This document shows positions 11,299 to 20,781 of a DNA stretch of 64,000 nucleotides, in pieces. The stretch lies in NCBI RefSeq assembly GCF_036194065.1, contig NZ_CP108095.1:1860001-1924000 (forward strand), read 5' to 3'. Numbering within the stretch: the first letter of the stretch is position 1; every line of letters starts with the position of its first letter. The translations under genes were made by a program, and so were the position numbers. This DNA comes from Streptomyces sp. NBC_00239. Its GTDB lineage: Bacteria; Actinomycetota; Actinomycetes; Streptomycetales; Streptomycetaceae. Under the pieces are notes generated by a model. The model saw only the letters and a list, made by a program, of their open reading frames with translations, had not been told where the DNA came from and made no database searches.

Positions 11299-11544
11299 CT
11301 ACCTGCGGCGCCCGAAGAAGTAGCCGCAGAGGGCTCCGACCACGGCCATCGCGAGCAGCGCGAGCCACAGCGGCATGGTCACTTCCGGGATCAGCAGCCT
11401 GATCTTCGTCTCGCGGGTGTTCTCGAAGATGAACACGAGGGAGAGGGCGGCCACGACCAGCATCGTGATCCGGCCGGGGGTCAGGACTCCCCCGCCCCGC
11501 CCCCGGTCCTGCCCGCGGCCCGTGGTGGACGACTTGGTGCTCAT
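11299..11544 (-). CDS. LapA/DUF1049-type small membrane protein
   Basis: An 81-residue protein. After a hydrophilic Gly/Arg-rich N-terminus of about 22 residues comes a transmembrane helix (ITMLVVAALSLVFIFENT). A short loop then reads TKIRLLIPEVTMPLWLA, a second helix follows, and the end is GYFFGRRR. The FxFENT plus PLWL pattern is that of the LapA/DUF1049 family. Its role in Gram-positives is not known. It sits behind the S9 peptidase gene on the same strand. Confidence 0.82.
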   Translation of the reverse strand: MSTKSSTTGRGQDRGRGGGVLTPGRITMLVVAALSLVFIFENTRETKIRLLIPEVTMPLWLALLAMAVVGALCGYFFGRRR

Positions 11545-11575
11545 GCCCCCAGCATCGCCCGGATGGCGTGCGCGG

Positions 11576-13594
11576 TCATTTCCTGAGCTCCAGCCGCGGT
11601 ACGTCGGGCCGCTCGAAGCCGAAGGTCTGCGCGTACAGCGACAGCTCCGCCTCCAGGGCGCGCACCATCGTCTGCGCCCGCCGGAAGCCGTGTCCCTCGC
11701 CCTCGAAGGCGAGGTAGGCGTGCGGGATGCCGCGGCCGGCGAACCGGGCCAGGAAGCGTTCCGCCTGGGCCGGCGGGCAGACCGGGTCGTCCAGGCCCTG
11801 GAGCAGCACGAACGGCGCGATGATCCGGTCGGCGCGGGTCAGCGGCGAGCGCTGTGCGCGCCTGGCCGCGAGGTCGGGCAGGTAGCGGGACTCCAGGTCG
11901 TGGGTCTCCTGCGCGATGCCCGTGACGTCCAGCACCGGGTAGATGATCGTTCCGCAGGCGTACGTGCGGGTCCCCGCGAGCGAGGCGGCGGTGGTCCAGC
12001 CGCCCGCGCTGCCGCCGCGGACGGCGAGCCGGGCGGGGTCGGCGGTGCCCTCGGCGGCGAGCGCCCGGGCGACGGCCGCGCAGTCCTCGACGTCGACGAT
12101 GCCCCACTGCTCGCGCAGCCGCTCCCGGTAGGCCCGCCCGTATCCGGTGGATCCGCCGTAGTTGACCTGGGCGACGCCGATGCCGCGCGAGGTGAAGTAC
12201 GCGATGTGCAGGTCCAGGATGGGCGCCACGTGTTCGGTGGGGCCGCCGTGCACCCAGACCACGTACGGCGGGAGCTCGTCGGCGGGGACGCCGAGGGCGG
12301 GGTGGTGCGGCGGGTAGACGTGGGCGTGGATCTCCCGGTTGTCGGGGCCGGTGAAGGTGCGGCTCTGCGGCTCCGGGTAGTAGGCCGGGTCGACGGGGTC
12401 GGCGCCGCGGACCCCCAGGGCCCGGGCGTGGCCGGTCGCGGTGTCCAGCTCGACCACTTCGTAGGCGCTGCGCGGGCTGGCGGCGACGCCCGCCACCCGG
12501 GTGCCGCGTACGGCGAGGGTGGGCTGCCAGTGGGTCCAGGGGCCGGCCGCGTCGACGAGGTCGCCGGACTCCGGGTCGAGGATCCCGAGCACGGAGGCGC
12601 CCCGGCCGTGCAGGACCGCGACCAGGCCCGTCCCGACACCCCCGGCCGCGGGACGGCCCGCGCCGCCCTCCCCGCCCGCGCCGTCCGCCAGCGGCGCGAA
12701 CCAGGTGAGCCCGGGCTTCCACAGCGGCCCCCCGAACTCCTCCTCGCGCGGGCACAGGTTGACCGCCTCCCCGGTGTCCGGGTCCACCCGGTACGGGTTC
12801 CACCAGCCGCTGCGGTCGCTGACGGCCAGGAGGCCGCCGTCCGCCGCCCAGTCGGCCTGCGCGACCGATTCGCCGGGCCCGCCCAGCACCGTGCGCTCGC
12901 CGGTCAGCGTGCCCTCGGCAGTGACGTCGGCGACCTTCAGCTCGGTGCCGTCCCAGGGCATCCGCGGGTGGTCCCACACCAGCCGGGCGGACCGCCGCCC
13001 GTCCGGGGACAGCCGCGGCCCGGTGGTGAACCGGTGCCGCGCGTCGGTCAGCTCCCGTACGGCCGTACGGTCCCCGGCCGCCGAGCCGTCCAGCGGGACG
13101 GCGGCCGCCACCCGGCGCACGTCGGTGGGGCGGGGGCCGGTGAACTCCTCCAGGACGCACCACACTTCGCCGCGTTCCGGGCAGAGCACAGGCTCGGCCC
13201 AGCGCAGCCCCCCGCCGACCGCCGAGAGCGGGGTCAGCGGGCGCGGCGCGGGCGCGCCCGGGGCGTCCGGCTCGTAGGCGTACAGCCGCTGGTCGTCGAA
13301 GTGGACGAAGAGTACGAGGGGCCCGCCGGCGGGGCGTTCGGCGCCCGCCCAGGGCCGGCCGCCGTACTCGACGACCCGGCTGCGGACGTTCCAGGGCGGC
13401 GGAAGCACCGTTTCGGCACGGCCGTCGGCCCGACTGCGGACCAGGGCGCGGCGGCCGCCCTCGGCGGGCCGGGGCTCGGTCCACCACAGCTCCTCGCCGA
13501 CCGCCCCGAGGTATTCGGGGCGGCCGTCCAGCCCGGCCGCCAGCTCGGCGTCGATCGGCGACGGCCAGCTGCCGTAGGGGGCGGTGGGCACCAT
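11576..13594 (-). CDS. S9 family (prolyl oligopeptidase-like) serine peptidase
   Basis: A 672-residue cytoplasmic peptidase. The N-terminal ~400 residues are repetitive WD/propeller-like sequence; the C-terminal alpha/beta hydrolase carries GGSAGG with nucleophile Ser529. The acid lies in LLQGLDDPVCPP and the histidine in FEGEGHGF. HGGPTEH forms the oxyanion region. This matches the acylaminoacyl/dipeptidyl-peptidase type of S9. The ATG at 13594 has GAGGAG upstream. It follows the M20 peptidase by only about 16 bases, and with the DppA-like gene forms a three-gene peptide-degradation operon. Confidence 0.94.
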   Translation of the reverse strand: MVPTAPYGSWPSPIDAELAAGLDGRPEYLGAVGEELWWTEPRPAEGGRRALVRSRADGRAETVLPPPWNVRSRVVEYGGRPWAGAERPAGGPLVLFVHFDDQRLYAYEPDAPGAPAPRPLTPLSAVGGGLRWAEPVLCPERGEVWCVLEEFTGPRPTDVRRVAAAVPLDGSAAGDRTAVRELTDARHRFTTGPRLSPDGRRSARLVWDHPRMPWDGTELKVADVTAEGTLTGERTVLGGPGESVAQADWAADGGLLAVSDRSGWWNPYRVDPDTGEAVNLCPREEEFGGPLWKPGLTWFAPLADGAGGEGGAGRPAAGGVGTGLVAVLHGRGASVLGILDPESGDLVDAAGPWTHWQPTLAVRGTRVAGVAASPRSAYEVVELDTATGHARALGVRGADPVDPAYYPEPQSRTFTGPDNREIHAHVYPPHHPALGVPADELPPYVVWVHGGPTEHVAPILDLHIAYFTSRGIGVAQVNYGGSTGYGRAYRERLREQWGIVDVEDCAAVARALAAEGTADPARLAVRGGSAGGWTTAASLAGTRTYACGTIIYPVLDVTGIAQETHDLESRYLPDLAARRAQRSPLTRADRIIAPFVLLQGLDDPVCPPAQAERFLARFAGRGIPHAYLAFEGEGHGFRRAQTMVRALEAELSLYAQTFGFERPDVPRLELRK

Positions 13595-13610
13595 GTCCTG
13601 CTCCTCTCCG

Positions 13611-14996
13611 CTACAGCGTGCGCAGGGCGTGGTCGAGGACTCTGACCCCGAAGTGCAGGGCGTCGACCGGGACCCGCTCGTCCACGCCGTGGAAGAGCGA
13701 CCAGTAGTCGAAGCCCGGCGGCAGCTTGAGCGGGGAGAAGCCGTAGCCGGTGATGCCGAGCCGGGAGAACTGCTTGGCGTCGGTGCCGCCGGCCATGCAG
13801 AACGGGACCACGTGCCCGGCGGGGTCGAACCGCTCGACGGACTCGCGCAGCACGGCGTACGTCCGGGAGTCGACGGGCGCCTCCAGGGCCACCTCGCGGT
13901 GGTGGAACTCCCAGTCGACGTGCGGGCCGGTGAGTTCGTCGAGGGTGGCGCGGAACTCCTCCTCGCCGCCGGGCAGCACCCGCCCGTCGACGTGGGCGGT
14001 GGCCCGGCCGGGGATGACGTTGACCTTGTATCCGGCGTCGAGCATGGTCGGGGTGGCGCTGTTGCGTACGGTCGCCTCGACGAGGGCGGCGGCCGGGCCG
14101 AGCTTGGTGAGGAAGGCGTCGAGGTCGAAGCTGCGGGCCTGCGGGTCGACGTCCAGCCCGTACACGGAGCCGAGCGCGGTGATCGCGGCCCGTACGGTGG
14201 GCGTGAGCCGGACCGGCCACGGGTGGTCGGCGATCCGGGACACCGCGTGCGCGAGCCGGCTGACGGCGTTGGCCGGGTTGGGCTTGGAGCCGTGGCCGGT
14301 GGTGCCGTGCGCGGTGAGCTTCAGCCAGGCGGTGCCGCGCTCCCCGGCGGCGACCGGGTAGAGCGCCAGGCCCGGGTAGGGGTGGACGGTGAAGGCGCCC
14401 GACTCGCTCAGGCCCTCGGTGCAGCCCTCGAAGAGGCCGGGGTGCCGGTCGGCGAGGAAGCCGGCGCCGTCGACGGCGCTGTCCTCCTCGTCGGCGGTGA
14501 AGGCGATCACGATGTCCCGCCGGGGGCGTACGCCGGCCCGGGCCCAGGCCCGCACGACGGACAGGACCATCGCGTCCATGTTCTTCATGTCGACCGCGCC
14601 GCGGCCCCACACCACCCCGTCGCGGACCTCGCCGGAGAACGGGGGCACGCTCCAGTCGGCGGCCTCGGCGGGCACCACGTCGAGGTGGCCGTGCACGAGG
14701 AGGGCGTCGGCGGACGGGTCGGTGCCCGCGATCCGGGCGACGACGTTGGTGCGGCCCGGGGTGCGTTCGAGGAGTACGGGCTCCAGACCCGCGCCGGCGA
14801 GGCGCTCGGCCACGTACTCGGCGGCGGGCCGCTCGCGGCAGTCGCCGCCGCCCCGGTTGGAGGTGTCGATGCGGATCAGGCCGGAGGTGAACTCGACGGC
14901 CTCGTCGAGGGCCGTCGCGTCCACGACGGCCGCTTCACCGACGGCCGCTTCACCGGGGGGCCGGCCTGCCTGCTCTGGAGAGTGCATGTCAGCCAT
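13611..14996 (-). CDS. M20/M25/M40 family metallopeptidase
   Basis: A 461-residue co-catalytic zinc hydrolase (ArgE/DapE/CPG2 type). Metal and catalytic motifs are intact: VHGHLDVVP, GRGAVDMKN and the base in TADEEDS. The dimerisation domain begins near TAHGTTGHGSKP, and the C-terminal FHGVDERVPV provides the last ligand region. The likely substrates are N-acyl amino acids or small peptides. ATG at 14996 follows GAGGAG and overlaps the stop of the DppA-like gene by 8 bases, indicating translational coupling. Confidence 0.94.
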   Translation of the reverse strand: MADMHSPEQAGRPPGEAAVGEAAVVDATALDEAVEFTSGLIRIDTSNRGGGDCRERPAAEYVAERLAGAGLEPVLLERTPGRTNVVARIAGTDPSADALLVHGHLDVVPAEAADWSVPPFSGEVRDGVVWGRGAVDMKNMDAMVLSVVRAWARAGVRPRRDIVIAFTADEEDSAVDGAGFLADRHPGLFEGCTEGLSESGAFTVHPYPGLALYPVAAGERGTAWLKLTAHGTTGHGSKPNPANAVSRLAHAVSRIADHPWPVRLTPTVRAAITALGSVYGLDVDPQARSFDLDAFLTKLGPAAALVEATVRNSATPTMLDAGYKVNVIPGRATAHVDGRVLPGGEEEFRATLDELTGPHVDWEFHHREVALEAPVDSRTYAVLRESVERFDPAGHVVPFCMAGGTDAKQFSRLGITGYGFSPLKLPPGFDYWSLFHGVDERVPVDALHFGVRVLDHALRTL

Positions 14997-15822
14997 ACTG
15001 CTCCTCGACGGCCGCGGACACGATCGTCGTGACCGCCTTGAACGTGCGGATCCCCTCGTACATCGTCCCGCTGGTGTAGGCGACCCGGCGCTCGCCGGTG
15101 CGCTCGACGCCGGGGACGACGGTCGCGGCGGCCGACAGGTGCTCGGCGTCGAACTCGAGCACGACGCTGAACGGGCCGCCGTGCACGGGTTCGTGGCGCA
15201 CCGCGAGGGCTGCGGCCTCCCGGGCGGCGGCCTCGATCTCGGCGGCGGTCCGGGCGGGCGGGCGGCAGACGGCCGCGTACCGCGAGACGTGGTCCTTGAC
15301 CGCGACGGTCCGGGCGTGCGGCGCGTAACCGCGGGCGTCCTGGCAGGTCAGGTCGTCGCCGGTGACGAGGACGACGGGGACGCCGTACTCGGCGACGACA
15401 TGGGCGTTGAGCAGTCCCTCACTGGCGCGGGCGCCGTTGAGCCAGACGCCGGTGATCGAGTTCGCGAGGTAGGTGTGGGCGAGCACGCCCTCGGTGCCGG
15501 CGCCGGTGTGGTAGCCGACGAAGGCGATGCCGTCGACGTCTCCGTGCTGGACGCCCTCGACCATGGAGAGGGACTTGTGGCGGCCGGTGAGCATCTCGAC
15601 GCGCTCGTCGAGGCGTTCCAGCAGCAGGTTGCGCATGGTCCAGTGGGCCTCGTTGACCAGGACCTCGTCGGCGCCGCCGGCGAAGAAGCCGACGGCGGCG
15701 GCGTTCACGTCGGAGGTGAACATGGCCCGGCAGCGCTCCCACTGCGGGGTCCCCGGCAGCACGTCGGCCGGCCAGGTCACCCCCGTGGCGCCCTCCATGT
15801 CGGCGGAGATGAGGATCTTCAT
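14989..15822 (-). CDS. D-aminopeptidase, M55 (DppA) family
   Basis: About 277 residues, close to the 274 of Bacillus DppA. The zinc motif SADMEGATGV is at residues 6-15; further family features are VNEAHWTMRN, FVGYHTGAGTEGVLAHT and VTGDDLTCQDA. DppA removes N-terminal D-residues such as D-Ala-D-Ala, pointing to recycling of cell-wall or D-peptides. I chose ATG at 15822 because it aligns with the family start and has a purine-rich run upstream; the open frame extends to 15879 without homology. It is the first gene of the DppA-M20-S9 unit. Confidence 0.93.
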   Translation of the reverse strand: MKILISADMEGATGVTWPADVLPGTPQWERCRAMFTSDVNAAAVGFFAGGADEVLVNEAHWTMRNLLLERLDERVEMLTGRHKSLSMVEGVQHGDVDGIAFVGYHTGAGTEGVLAHTYLANSITGVWLNGARASEGLLNAHVVAEYGVPVVLVTGDDLTCQDARGYAPHARTVAVKDHVSRYAAVCRPPARTAAEIEAAAREAAALAVRHEPVHGGPFSVVLEFDAEHLSAAATVVPGVERTGERRVAYTSGTMYEGIRTFKAVTTIVSAAVEEQYG

Positions 15823-16065
15823 CGGCCCCCCGTGGGTACGCGTACGACCCGCCCCGGCGGACGGGTCCGACTCCCCCACACTAGGCGGCCGTGGCCCCGC
15901 CGGGCCGGATCAGCGCGGCGGGGCCGGCCGGTGTGACGCGCAGGGGGCCCGCCGGCGGGCCCGGCCCGATGGCGGGCGGGGGCGCGGCGGGCCCCCGGGG
16001 GCCGCACAATCCACTCGATCCGGTGACCGGCCGCCGGCGAAGGCGACCGGCGGCGGCCGGGCGGC

Positions 16066-16509
16066 CTACTTCTCGACCTCGGCGGCCAGGTTGGCCAGCA
16101 GGGCGTCGTAGATCCGGCCGAGGCCCTTGGGGGCGAAGGTCTTCTCGAAGAAGCCGCCGATGCCTCCGGCGCCGTTCCACACGGTGGTGACCACGGCGCG
16201 GGAGCGGCCCTCGCCGGCCGGGGTGACCGTCCAGGTGGTCACCATCGAGGAGTTGCGGTCCTTCTCGACGAGCTGGCCGTCGGTGGGCTCGGTGACCTCC
16301 AGCAGGCAGTCGCGGATGCGCTTGCTGGTCGCCTGAAGCTTCCAGTGCACGAGCGTGCCCTCGCCGTCGCCGCCCTCGCGGACCTCGTACTCGCTGAAGT
16401 GCTCCGGAAGCACCTTGGAGCGGGTGCCGGTGTAGTCCGCGAGCGCGTCGAACACGGTCTCCGCGTCGGCCGCGATGATCCGCTCCGTGGTGGCCTCGAC
16501 CTGCGCCAT
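16066..16509 (-). CDS. SRPBCC (polyketide-cyclase/START-like) family protein
   Basis: About 147 residues with the helix-grip pattern: an N-terminal strand VEATTERIIAADAETVFDALAD, central beta strands, and a long C-terminal helix ending LANLAAEVEK. SRPBCC proteins bind hydrophobic ligands in a closed cavity. No catalytic function can be assigned. ATG at 16509 has an ideal GGAGG seven bases upstream; the frame upstream of it has no family resemblance. It diverges from the STAND gene, which starts 180 bases away. Confidence 0.88.
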   Translation of the reverse strand: MAQVEATTERIIAADAETVFDALADYTGTRSKVLPEHFSEYEVREGGDGEGTLVHWKLQATSKRIRDCLLEVTEPTDGQLVEKDRNSSMVTTWTVTPAGEGRSRAVVTTVWNGAGGIGGFFEKTFAPKGLGRIYDALLANLAAEVEK

Positions 16510-16691
16510 ACCTGTTCCTCCAGCACTTGTGAACGCTCGACTTCGGGGGTCGGCGGCAAGCCAACCACCTCCGGCTGTGCGGCCCAAATCCGGGGGTCCC
16601 GGGCCGATCCGTCCGATCTGCCGACAACCGGGGTACGACCCCGTCCGGATGGGTACCTTGGTCGCCTGTCGGGCGATCCGGGGAGGCCGTT

Positions 16692-19600
16692 GTGGGGTCG
16701 GCGGAGCGGGACGAGCGGCTGGGCGTCGTGTTCGTACACGGGTTCACCTCGTCACCGAAGATGTGGAAACCGTTCACCGAACTGATGGCCGGGGACCCGG
16801 ACCTGGGCTTCGTACGGCCGTTGCCCTTCGGGTACGCCACCAAGCTGGTGCAGCTGGGTCCGCTGAAGCGGATCCCCAGCTTCGACACCGTCGCCGACAG
16901 CCTCAAGGAGTACCTCGACACCGAGGCCGAGGGGTACCGGCGGCTGGCACTGGTCGGCCACAGCCAGGGCGGCCTCGTCATCCAGCGCTGCCTGACCCGG
17001 CTGCTCGGCGAGGGCCGCGGCCGGGACCTGGAACGGATCCGGCGGGTGGTGCTCTTCGCCTGCCCCAACACCGGCTCCGAAGTGGTGCTCGGGCTGCGCC
17101 GCGGGCTGCTGCGCGGCAACCCGCAGGAGGCCCAGCTGCGGCCCCTGAACGAGCAGATCGCCGACGTCCACCGCTCGGTGCTGCGGGATGTCGTGAACGC
17201 CCGCGAGATCACCGAGCGCAGCTGCCCGATCCCCTTCTCCGTGTACGCGGGCGAGGCCGACAACATCGTGCCGCCGGCCTCGGCGCGCAGCGCGTTCCCG
17301 GATGCGGCCGCGCTGCCCGGCGGGCACTCCGGCATCGTCAGGCCGGACTCCCACGAGCACCGTTCGTACCGGACGTTGCGCCGGCTGCTGCTGCGGGCCT
17401 CCGCGGACAGCGACCCGCCGGAGCCCGGTGCCGCGTTTCGCGCTCCCGCCGTCGAGCCGCTGCCGCCGCTGCCCGCGGCCGTGCCGTCGGCCGGATCCCT
17501 TTCGCTGCAAGCGCCGTCGCTGCCGTTGCCGCTGCCGGCGGCCGCGGCCGGGCCCGTACTGCCGCTGCCGGCCGCCTCCTGGCAGGGCGAAGGGGCCGGC
17601 GGGCTGCGGGGCGGGGTGCGGGGCGAGCGCCTCGGGGATCCGTACGCCGGTGCGCGCCCGCTCGCGGTGCGCGCCGCCGTCTCCCCGGGCCTGGCCGGAC
17701 TCCCGCCCGCCCCCGAGGCCTTCACGGCCCGCGAGACCGAACTCGCCCAACTCCTCGCCTTCCTACGACCCCCCAACCCACACCCCGGACCCACCAACCC
17801 CGCACACCCCCCAGCCCCTCCAGCCCCGCCGGCGCTTGAGGCGCAGCTCCGGGCGGAGCCCGCCAACCCCGCGCACCCCCCAGCCCCTCCGGCGCTTGAG
17901 GAGCGGGTCCGGGCGGAGCCCGGTGCCCGGCGGAGCCGGGTTGCTCGGGGCACGGCTCCAGCGGGGGCGGGGCCGGGAATGCCCGGAGGACCGGCTCGAG
18001 GGCCGGCGCGGGGCGTTCTGCCCGTGACGGTGGTCTCCGGTATGGGCGGCGTGGGCAAGAGCGCCCTGGTGCTGCGCGCAGCGCAGGAGGCCGAGGGCCG
18101 GGGCTGGTTCCCCGGCGGCACCGTCTTCCTCAACCTGCACGGGCACGGCCCGACCGCCCCGCTGGAGCCGGGCGCCGCCGCCGCCCGCCTGCTGCGCGCA
18201 CTCGGCGCCCGCGACGACGACCTGCCTCCGACCGCGGACGAACTGCTCGCCCGCTGGCGCTCCCGGCTGGCCGAACTCGCCGCGCAGGACGCCCCGGTGC
18301 TGCTCGTCCTCGACAACGCGCTGGACGCCGGCCAGGTGGCCCCGCTGCTGGCCGCGACCCCGGCCCACCGCGTGCTGGTGACCTCGCGGCACACCCTGCC
18401 CACGCTCGACGCCCGCCCGCTGCACGTGCCGGTGCTGGAGTCGGCCGAGGGTGCGCTGCTGATCGACCGGGCCCTGCGGGTGGCGGTCCCGGAGGACGAC
18501 CGGGCCGCCGAGGACCCGGACGCCGCCGGGCGGATCGCCGAGCTGTGCGGCGGCCTGCCGCTGGCCCTGCTGATCACCGCGGCGGTGCTCCGTTCGGAAC
18601 CGGACCGGCCGCTGCGCGAACTGGCGGACGAGCTGGCGGACAACCGGCTGCGGCTGGACGCCCTCGACCTGGGCGGCACCGACGCCCAGGGCCGGGAGTT
18701 CGCGGTGCGGGCCGCCTTCGACCTCTCGTACCGCCACCTGCCGGCGGACCAGTCCGCCGTGTTCCGGCTGATGACGGCGAACCCGGGGCCGGACGTCTCC
18801 ACGGCGGCCATGGCCGCTCTGACCGGCCGCCCGGCCCCGCAGGTCCGGCGCGCGCTGGCCGCCCTGGCGCGCGCCCACCTGGTCGCGCGGACCCGCTCCC
18901 AGGCCGGCGACGAGCGCTGGTCCCTGCACGACCTGGTGCGCCTGTACGCCCTGGAGCTGGGCGAGGCGGCCGCGGCGGCGGACGCCCGGGACGCCGCGCT
19001 GGACCGGCTGCTGGACCACTACGTACGACGGGCGCGGGCGGTCCGCGGCCGGATCCAGAACGTGCGGACCGTGCCCGCCGCCGATCGCTTCGCCGCCGTA
19101 CCCGAGGCGCTCGCCTGGCTGGAGGCCGAGGCGGCGAACCTGGTGGCCGCCGGTTTCCTGGCCCTCGGATCGGCAAGGGACCCGGCCGCGTTCGAGATCC
19201 TCCGCAACGTGACCGAGTACCTGCTGTGGTGGAGCTCCGGCGAGGAACTGGTGGAACTCACCCGGACCGCCCACGAGCACGCCGTGGGCGGCGGGCACGC
19301 GGGGCCGGCCCTGGAGATGCTCCTCGCGCACGCCGGCGCGCTGGTGACCACCGAGCTGCCCGAGGACGCGGTCGCGGTGCTGCTGCCCGCTCTGACGGCG
19401 GCGGAGGCGGCCCGGGACCACGAGGCCGAGGCGATGGTCCGGACGGGGCTGTGCACCGCGTACCGGGGCGCGAAGGAGTACGAGGAGGCCGTCCGGCACG
19501 GGCGCCGCGCCGTCGAGCTGATCGACGGCTCCCGGCACCCGCGGAACCGGGCCCTCGCCCTGAACAGCCTGGGCAACTCGCTGCGCCGGGCGGGCCACGT

Positions 19601-20681
19601 CGAGGAGTCGGTGGCGGTGCACCGGCAGACGGCGGCCATCGCGCGCCGTCTCGGCGACCGCCACTTCGAGGCCTTCGCCCTCAACAACCTCGGGAACGCG
19701 CTGACCGACCTCGGCGACCACGACGCGGGGATGGCGGCGCTGCGCTCCGCCGTGACGGCCTTCCGCTCCGCCGGGGACCGGCACGGGGAGTTCACGGTCC
19801 TGGTGAACCTCGCGCACAGCCTGCGGGACTGCGGCCGCCGCGCCGAGTCCGCGGCGCTCTGGCTGGAGATCTCCGGCCTGATGGCCCCCGCCGGCGAGTT
19901 CGCCGTCCAGTTGCACGCCCTCGCCGAGGCCGCGCGCATCATGATCGCGGACGGGAACGCGGCGGGCGCGCTGGAGCCGTGCCGGGCCGCGGTCGAGGTG
20001 ATGCGCGCCTCGGGCCGGCGGGAGGGCGAGGGCCTGGTCCTGCGGGACATCGCGAGCCTGCTGGGCACCGGGAAGCAGTTCGCCGAGGGGTGCGTTCCGT
20101 GCGCCGGCGCCATCACGCTTCTGCTCGGCGAGGACCGCAGGCTGGCCGAGTCCATCCTGGCCTCGCTGCTCGCGGGCACCGAGTCGCAGGAGGGCCCGGC
20201 GGACCCGCAGGCGCGAGAGCTGCTGGCGGCCGCGGAGGTGTTCCGGGCCGCCGGCCTGTCCGGCCACGAGGGCCGGGTGCGCAACTCGGCCGGACTGCGG
20301 CTGCAGGCTGCGGGGCGGCCGCAGGAGTCGGTGGCGGTGCTGCAGCGGGCCGTCGTCCTGCTGGCCGCCGCCGGGGAACGCACCATGCGCGGCCACGCGC
20401 TCAACAACCTCGGCATCGCGCTGCGCGAGCTGGGCCGCCACGAGGAGTCGGAGCGGGCCATCCGGGAGGACCTGGCCATCTGCCGCGAGGACCGCGACGG
20501 CCACGGCGAGGCCGTCTCCCTGACGAACCTCGCCGAGACCCTGGCCGTCCGCGGTGACCGGGCGGGCGCCGCGGAGTGCCTGCGGACCGCGGCGAAGGCC
20601 TTCGGCGCGGCGGGGGCACAGGCGGAGGCCGAGGAGGCGCGGCGGCGCGCGGACACGTACGACCGGGACGGCAAGGAGTAA
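16692..20681 (+). CDS. Alpha/beta-hydrolase-NB-ARC-TPR protein (STAND NTPase with esterase-like effector)
   Basis: A 1329-residue multidomain protein. Residues 1-235 are an alpha/beta hydrolase with VFVHGF, nucleophile Ser91 in GHSQGG, a probable acid at Asp190 and a histidine at 212. Residues 240-445 are a proline/alanine-rich linker. Residues 446-750 are an NB-ARC ATPase: Walker A GMGGVGKS with Lys456, Walker B LLVLDN with Asp541, then GGLPLAL and a winged helix. Residues 750-1320 hold TPRs (LNSLGNSLRRAGHVEESV, LNNLGNALTDLGDHDAGM, LNNLGIALRELGRHEESE). STAND proteins typically sense a ligand through the repeats, oligomerise with ATP and activate the N-terminal enzyme. A role in phage defence or signalling is inference. 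GTG at 16692 follows GGGAGG. Confidence 0.93.
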   Translation: MGSAERDERLGVVFVHGFTSSPKMWKPFTELMAGDPDLGFVRPLPFGYATKLVQLGPLKRIPSFDTVADSLKEYLDTEAEGYRRLALVGHSQGGLVIQRCLTRLLGEGRGRDLERIRRVVLFACPNTGSEVVLGLRRGLLRGNPQEAQLRPLNEQIADVHRSVLRDVVNAREITERSCPIPFSVYAGEADNIVPPASARSAFPDAAALPGGHSGIVRPDSHEHRSYRTLRRLLLRASADSDPPEPGAAFRAPAVEPLPPLPAAVPSAGSLSLQAPSLPLPLPAAAAGPVLPLPAASWQGEGAGGLRGGVRGERLGDPYAGARPLAVRAAVSPGLAGLPPAPEAFTARETELAQLLAFLRPPNPHPGPTNPAHPPAPPAPPALEAQLRAEPANPAHPPAPPALEERVRAEPGARRSRVARGTAPAGAGPGMPGGPARGPARGVLPVTVVSGMGGVGKSALVLRAAQEAEGRGWFPGGTVFLNLHGHGPTAPLEPGAAAARLLRALGARDDDLPPTADELLARWRSRLAELAAQDAPVLLVLDNALDAGQVAPLLAATPAHRVLVTSRHTLPTLDARPLHVPVLESAEGALLIDRALRVAVPEDDRAAEDPDAAGRIAELCGGLPLALLITAAVLRSEPDRPLRELADELADNRLRLDALDLGGTDAQGREFAVRAAFDLSYRHLPADQSAVFRLMTANPGPDVSTAAMAALTGRPAPQVRRALAALARAHLVARTRSQAGDERWSLHDLVRLYALELGEAAAAADARDAALDRLLDHYVRRARAVRGRIQNVRTVPAADRFAAVPEALAWLEAEAANLVAAGFLALGSARDPAAFEILRNVTEYLLWWSSGEELVELTRTAHEHAVGGGHAGPALEMLLAHAGALVTTELPEDAVAVLLPALTAAEAARDHEAEAMVRTGLCTAYRGAKEYEEAVRHGRRAVELIDGSRHPRNRALALNSLGNSLRRAGHVEESVAVHRQTAAIARRLGDRHFEAFALNNLGNALTDLGDHDAGMAALRSAVTAFRSAGDRHGEFTVLVNLAHSLRDCGRRAESAALWLEISGLMAPAGEFAVQLHALAEAARIMIADGNAAGALEPCRAAVEVMRASGRREGEGLVLRDIASLLGTGKQFAEGCVPCAGAITLLLGEDRRLAESILASLLAGTESQEGPADPQARELLAAAEVFRAAGLSGHEGRVRNSAGLRLQAAGRPQESVAVLQRAVVLLAAAGERTMRGHALNNLGIALRELGRHEESERAIREDLAICREDRDGHGEAVSLTNLAETLAVRGDRAGAAECLRTAAKAFGAAGAQAEAEEARRRADTYDRDGKE
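17815..17945 (+). repeat. Dispersed palindromic repeat inside the STAND coding sequence
   Basis: Two half-copies of the family seen between genes at 4.2, 7.7 and 53.2 kb lie here, each containing a gccggcgcttgaggcgc-like core and a cgggcggagccc tract. They stay in frame and encode the linker peptides PPALEAQLRAEP and PPALEERVRAEPGARR (residues about 375-418). The second half matches the right part of the 4.2-kb element nearly base for base, apart from the replaced cgtcag segment near its end. Confidence 0.85.
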
Positions 20682-20781
20682 CCGAAGCATCATCAAATCG
20701 GGCCAATGAACCGCAGAAGTGCGCCGTTCCGGTGTTTCTTTCCGGGACGATTCCCCCCAGAACCAGCGGCTGGGAGGCCCG

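Noticed and set aside
14989..15879. A longer start at 15879 for the D-aminopeptidase
   Set aside because: The family homology begins at MKILISADMEG (15822), and the extra 19 residues look like leader sequence.
17700..18030. A frameshift or two separate genes at the repeat-rich linker of the STAND gene
   Set aside because: The frame is open throughout from the hydrolase to the ATPase, and the linker peptides are in the same frame as both domains.
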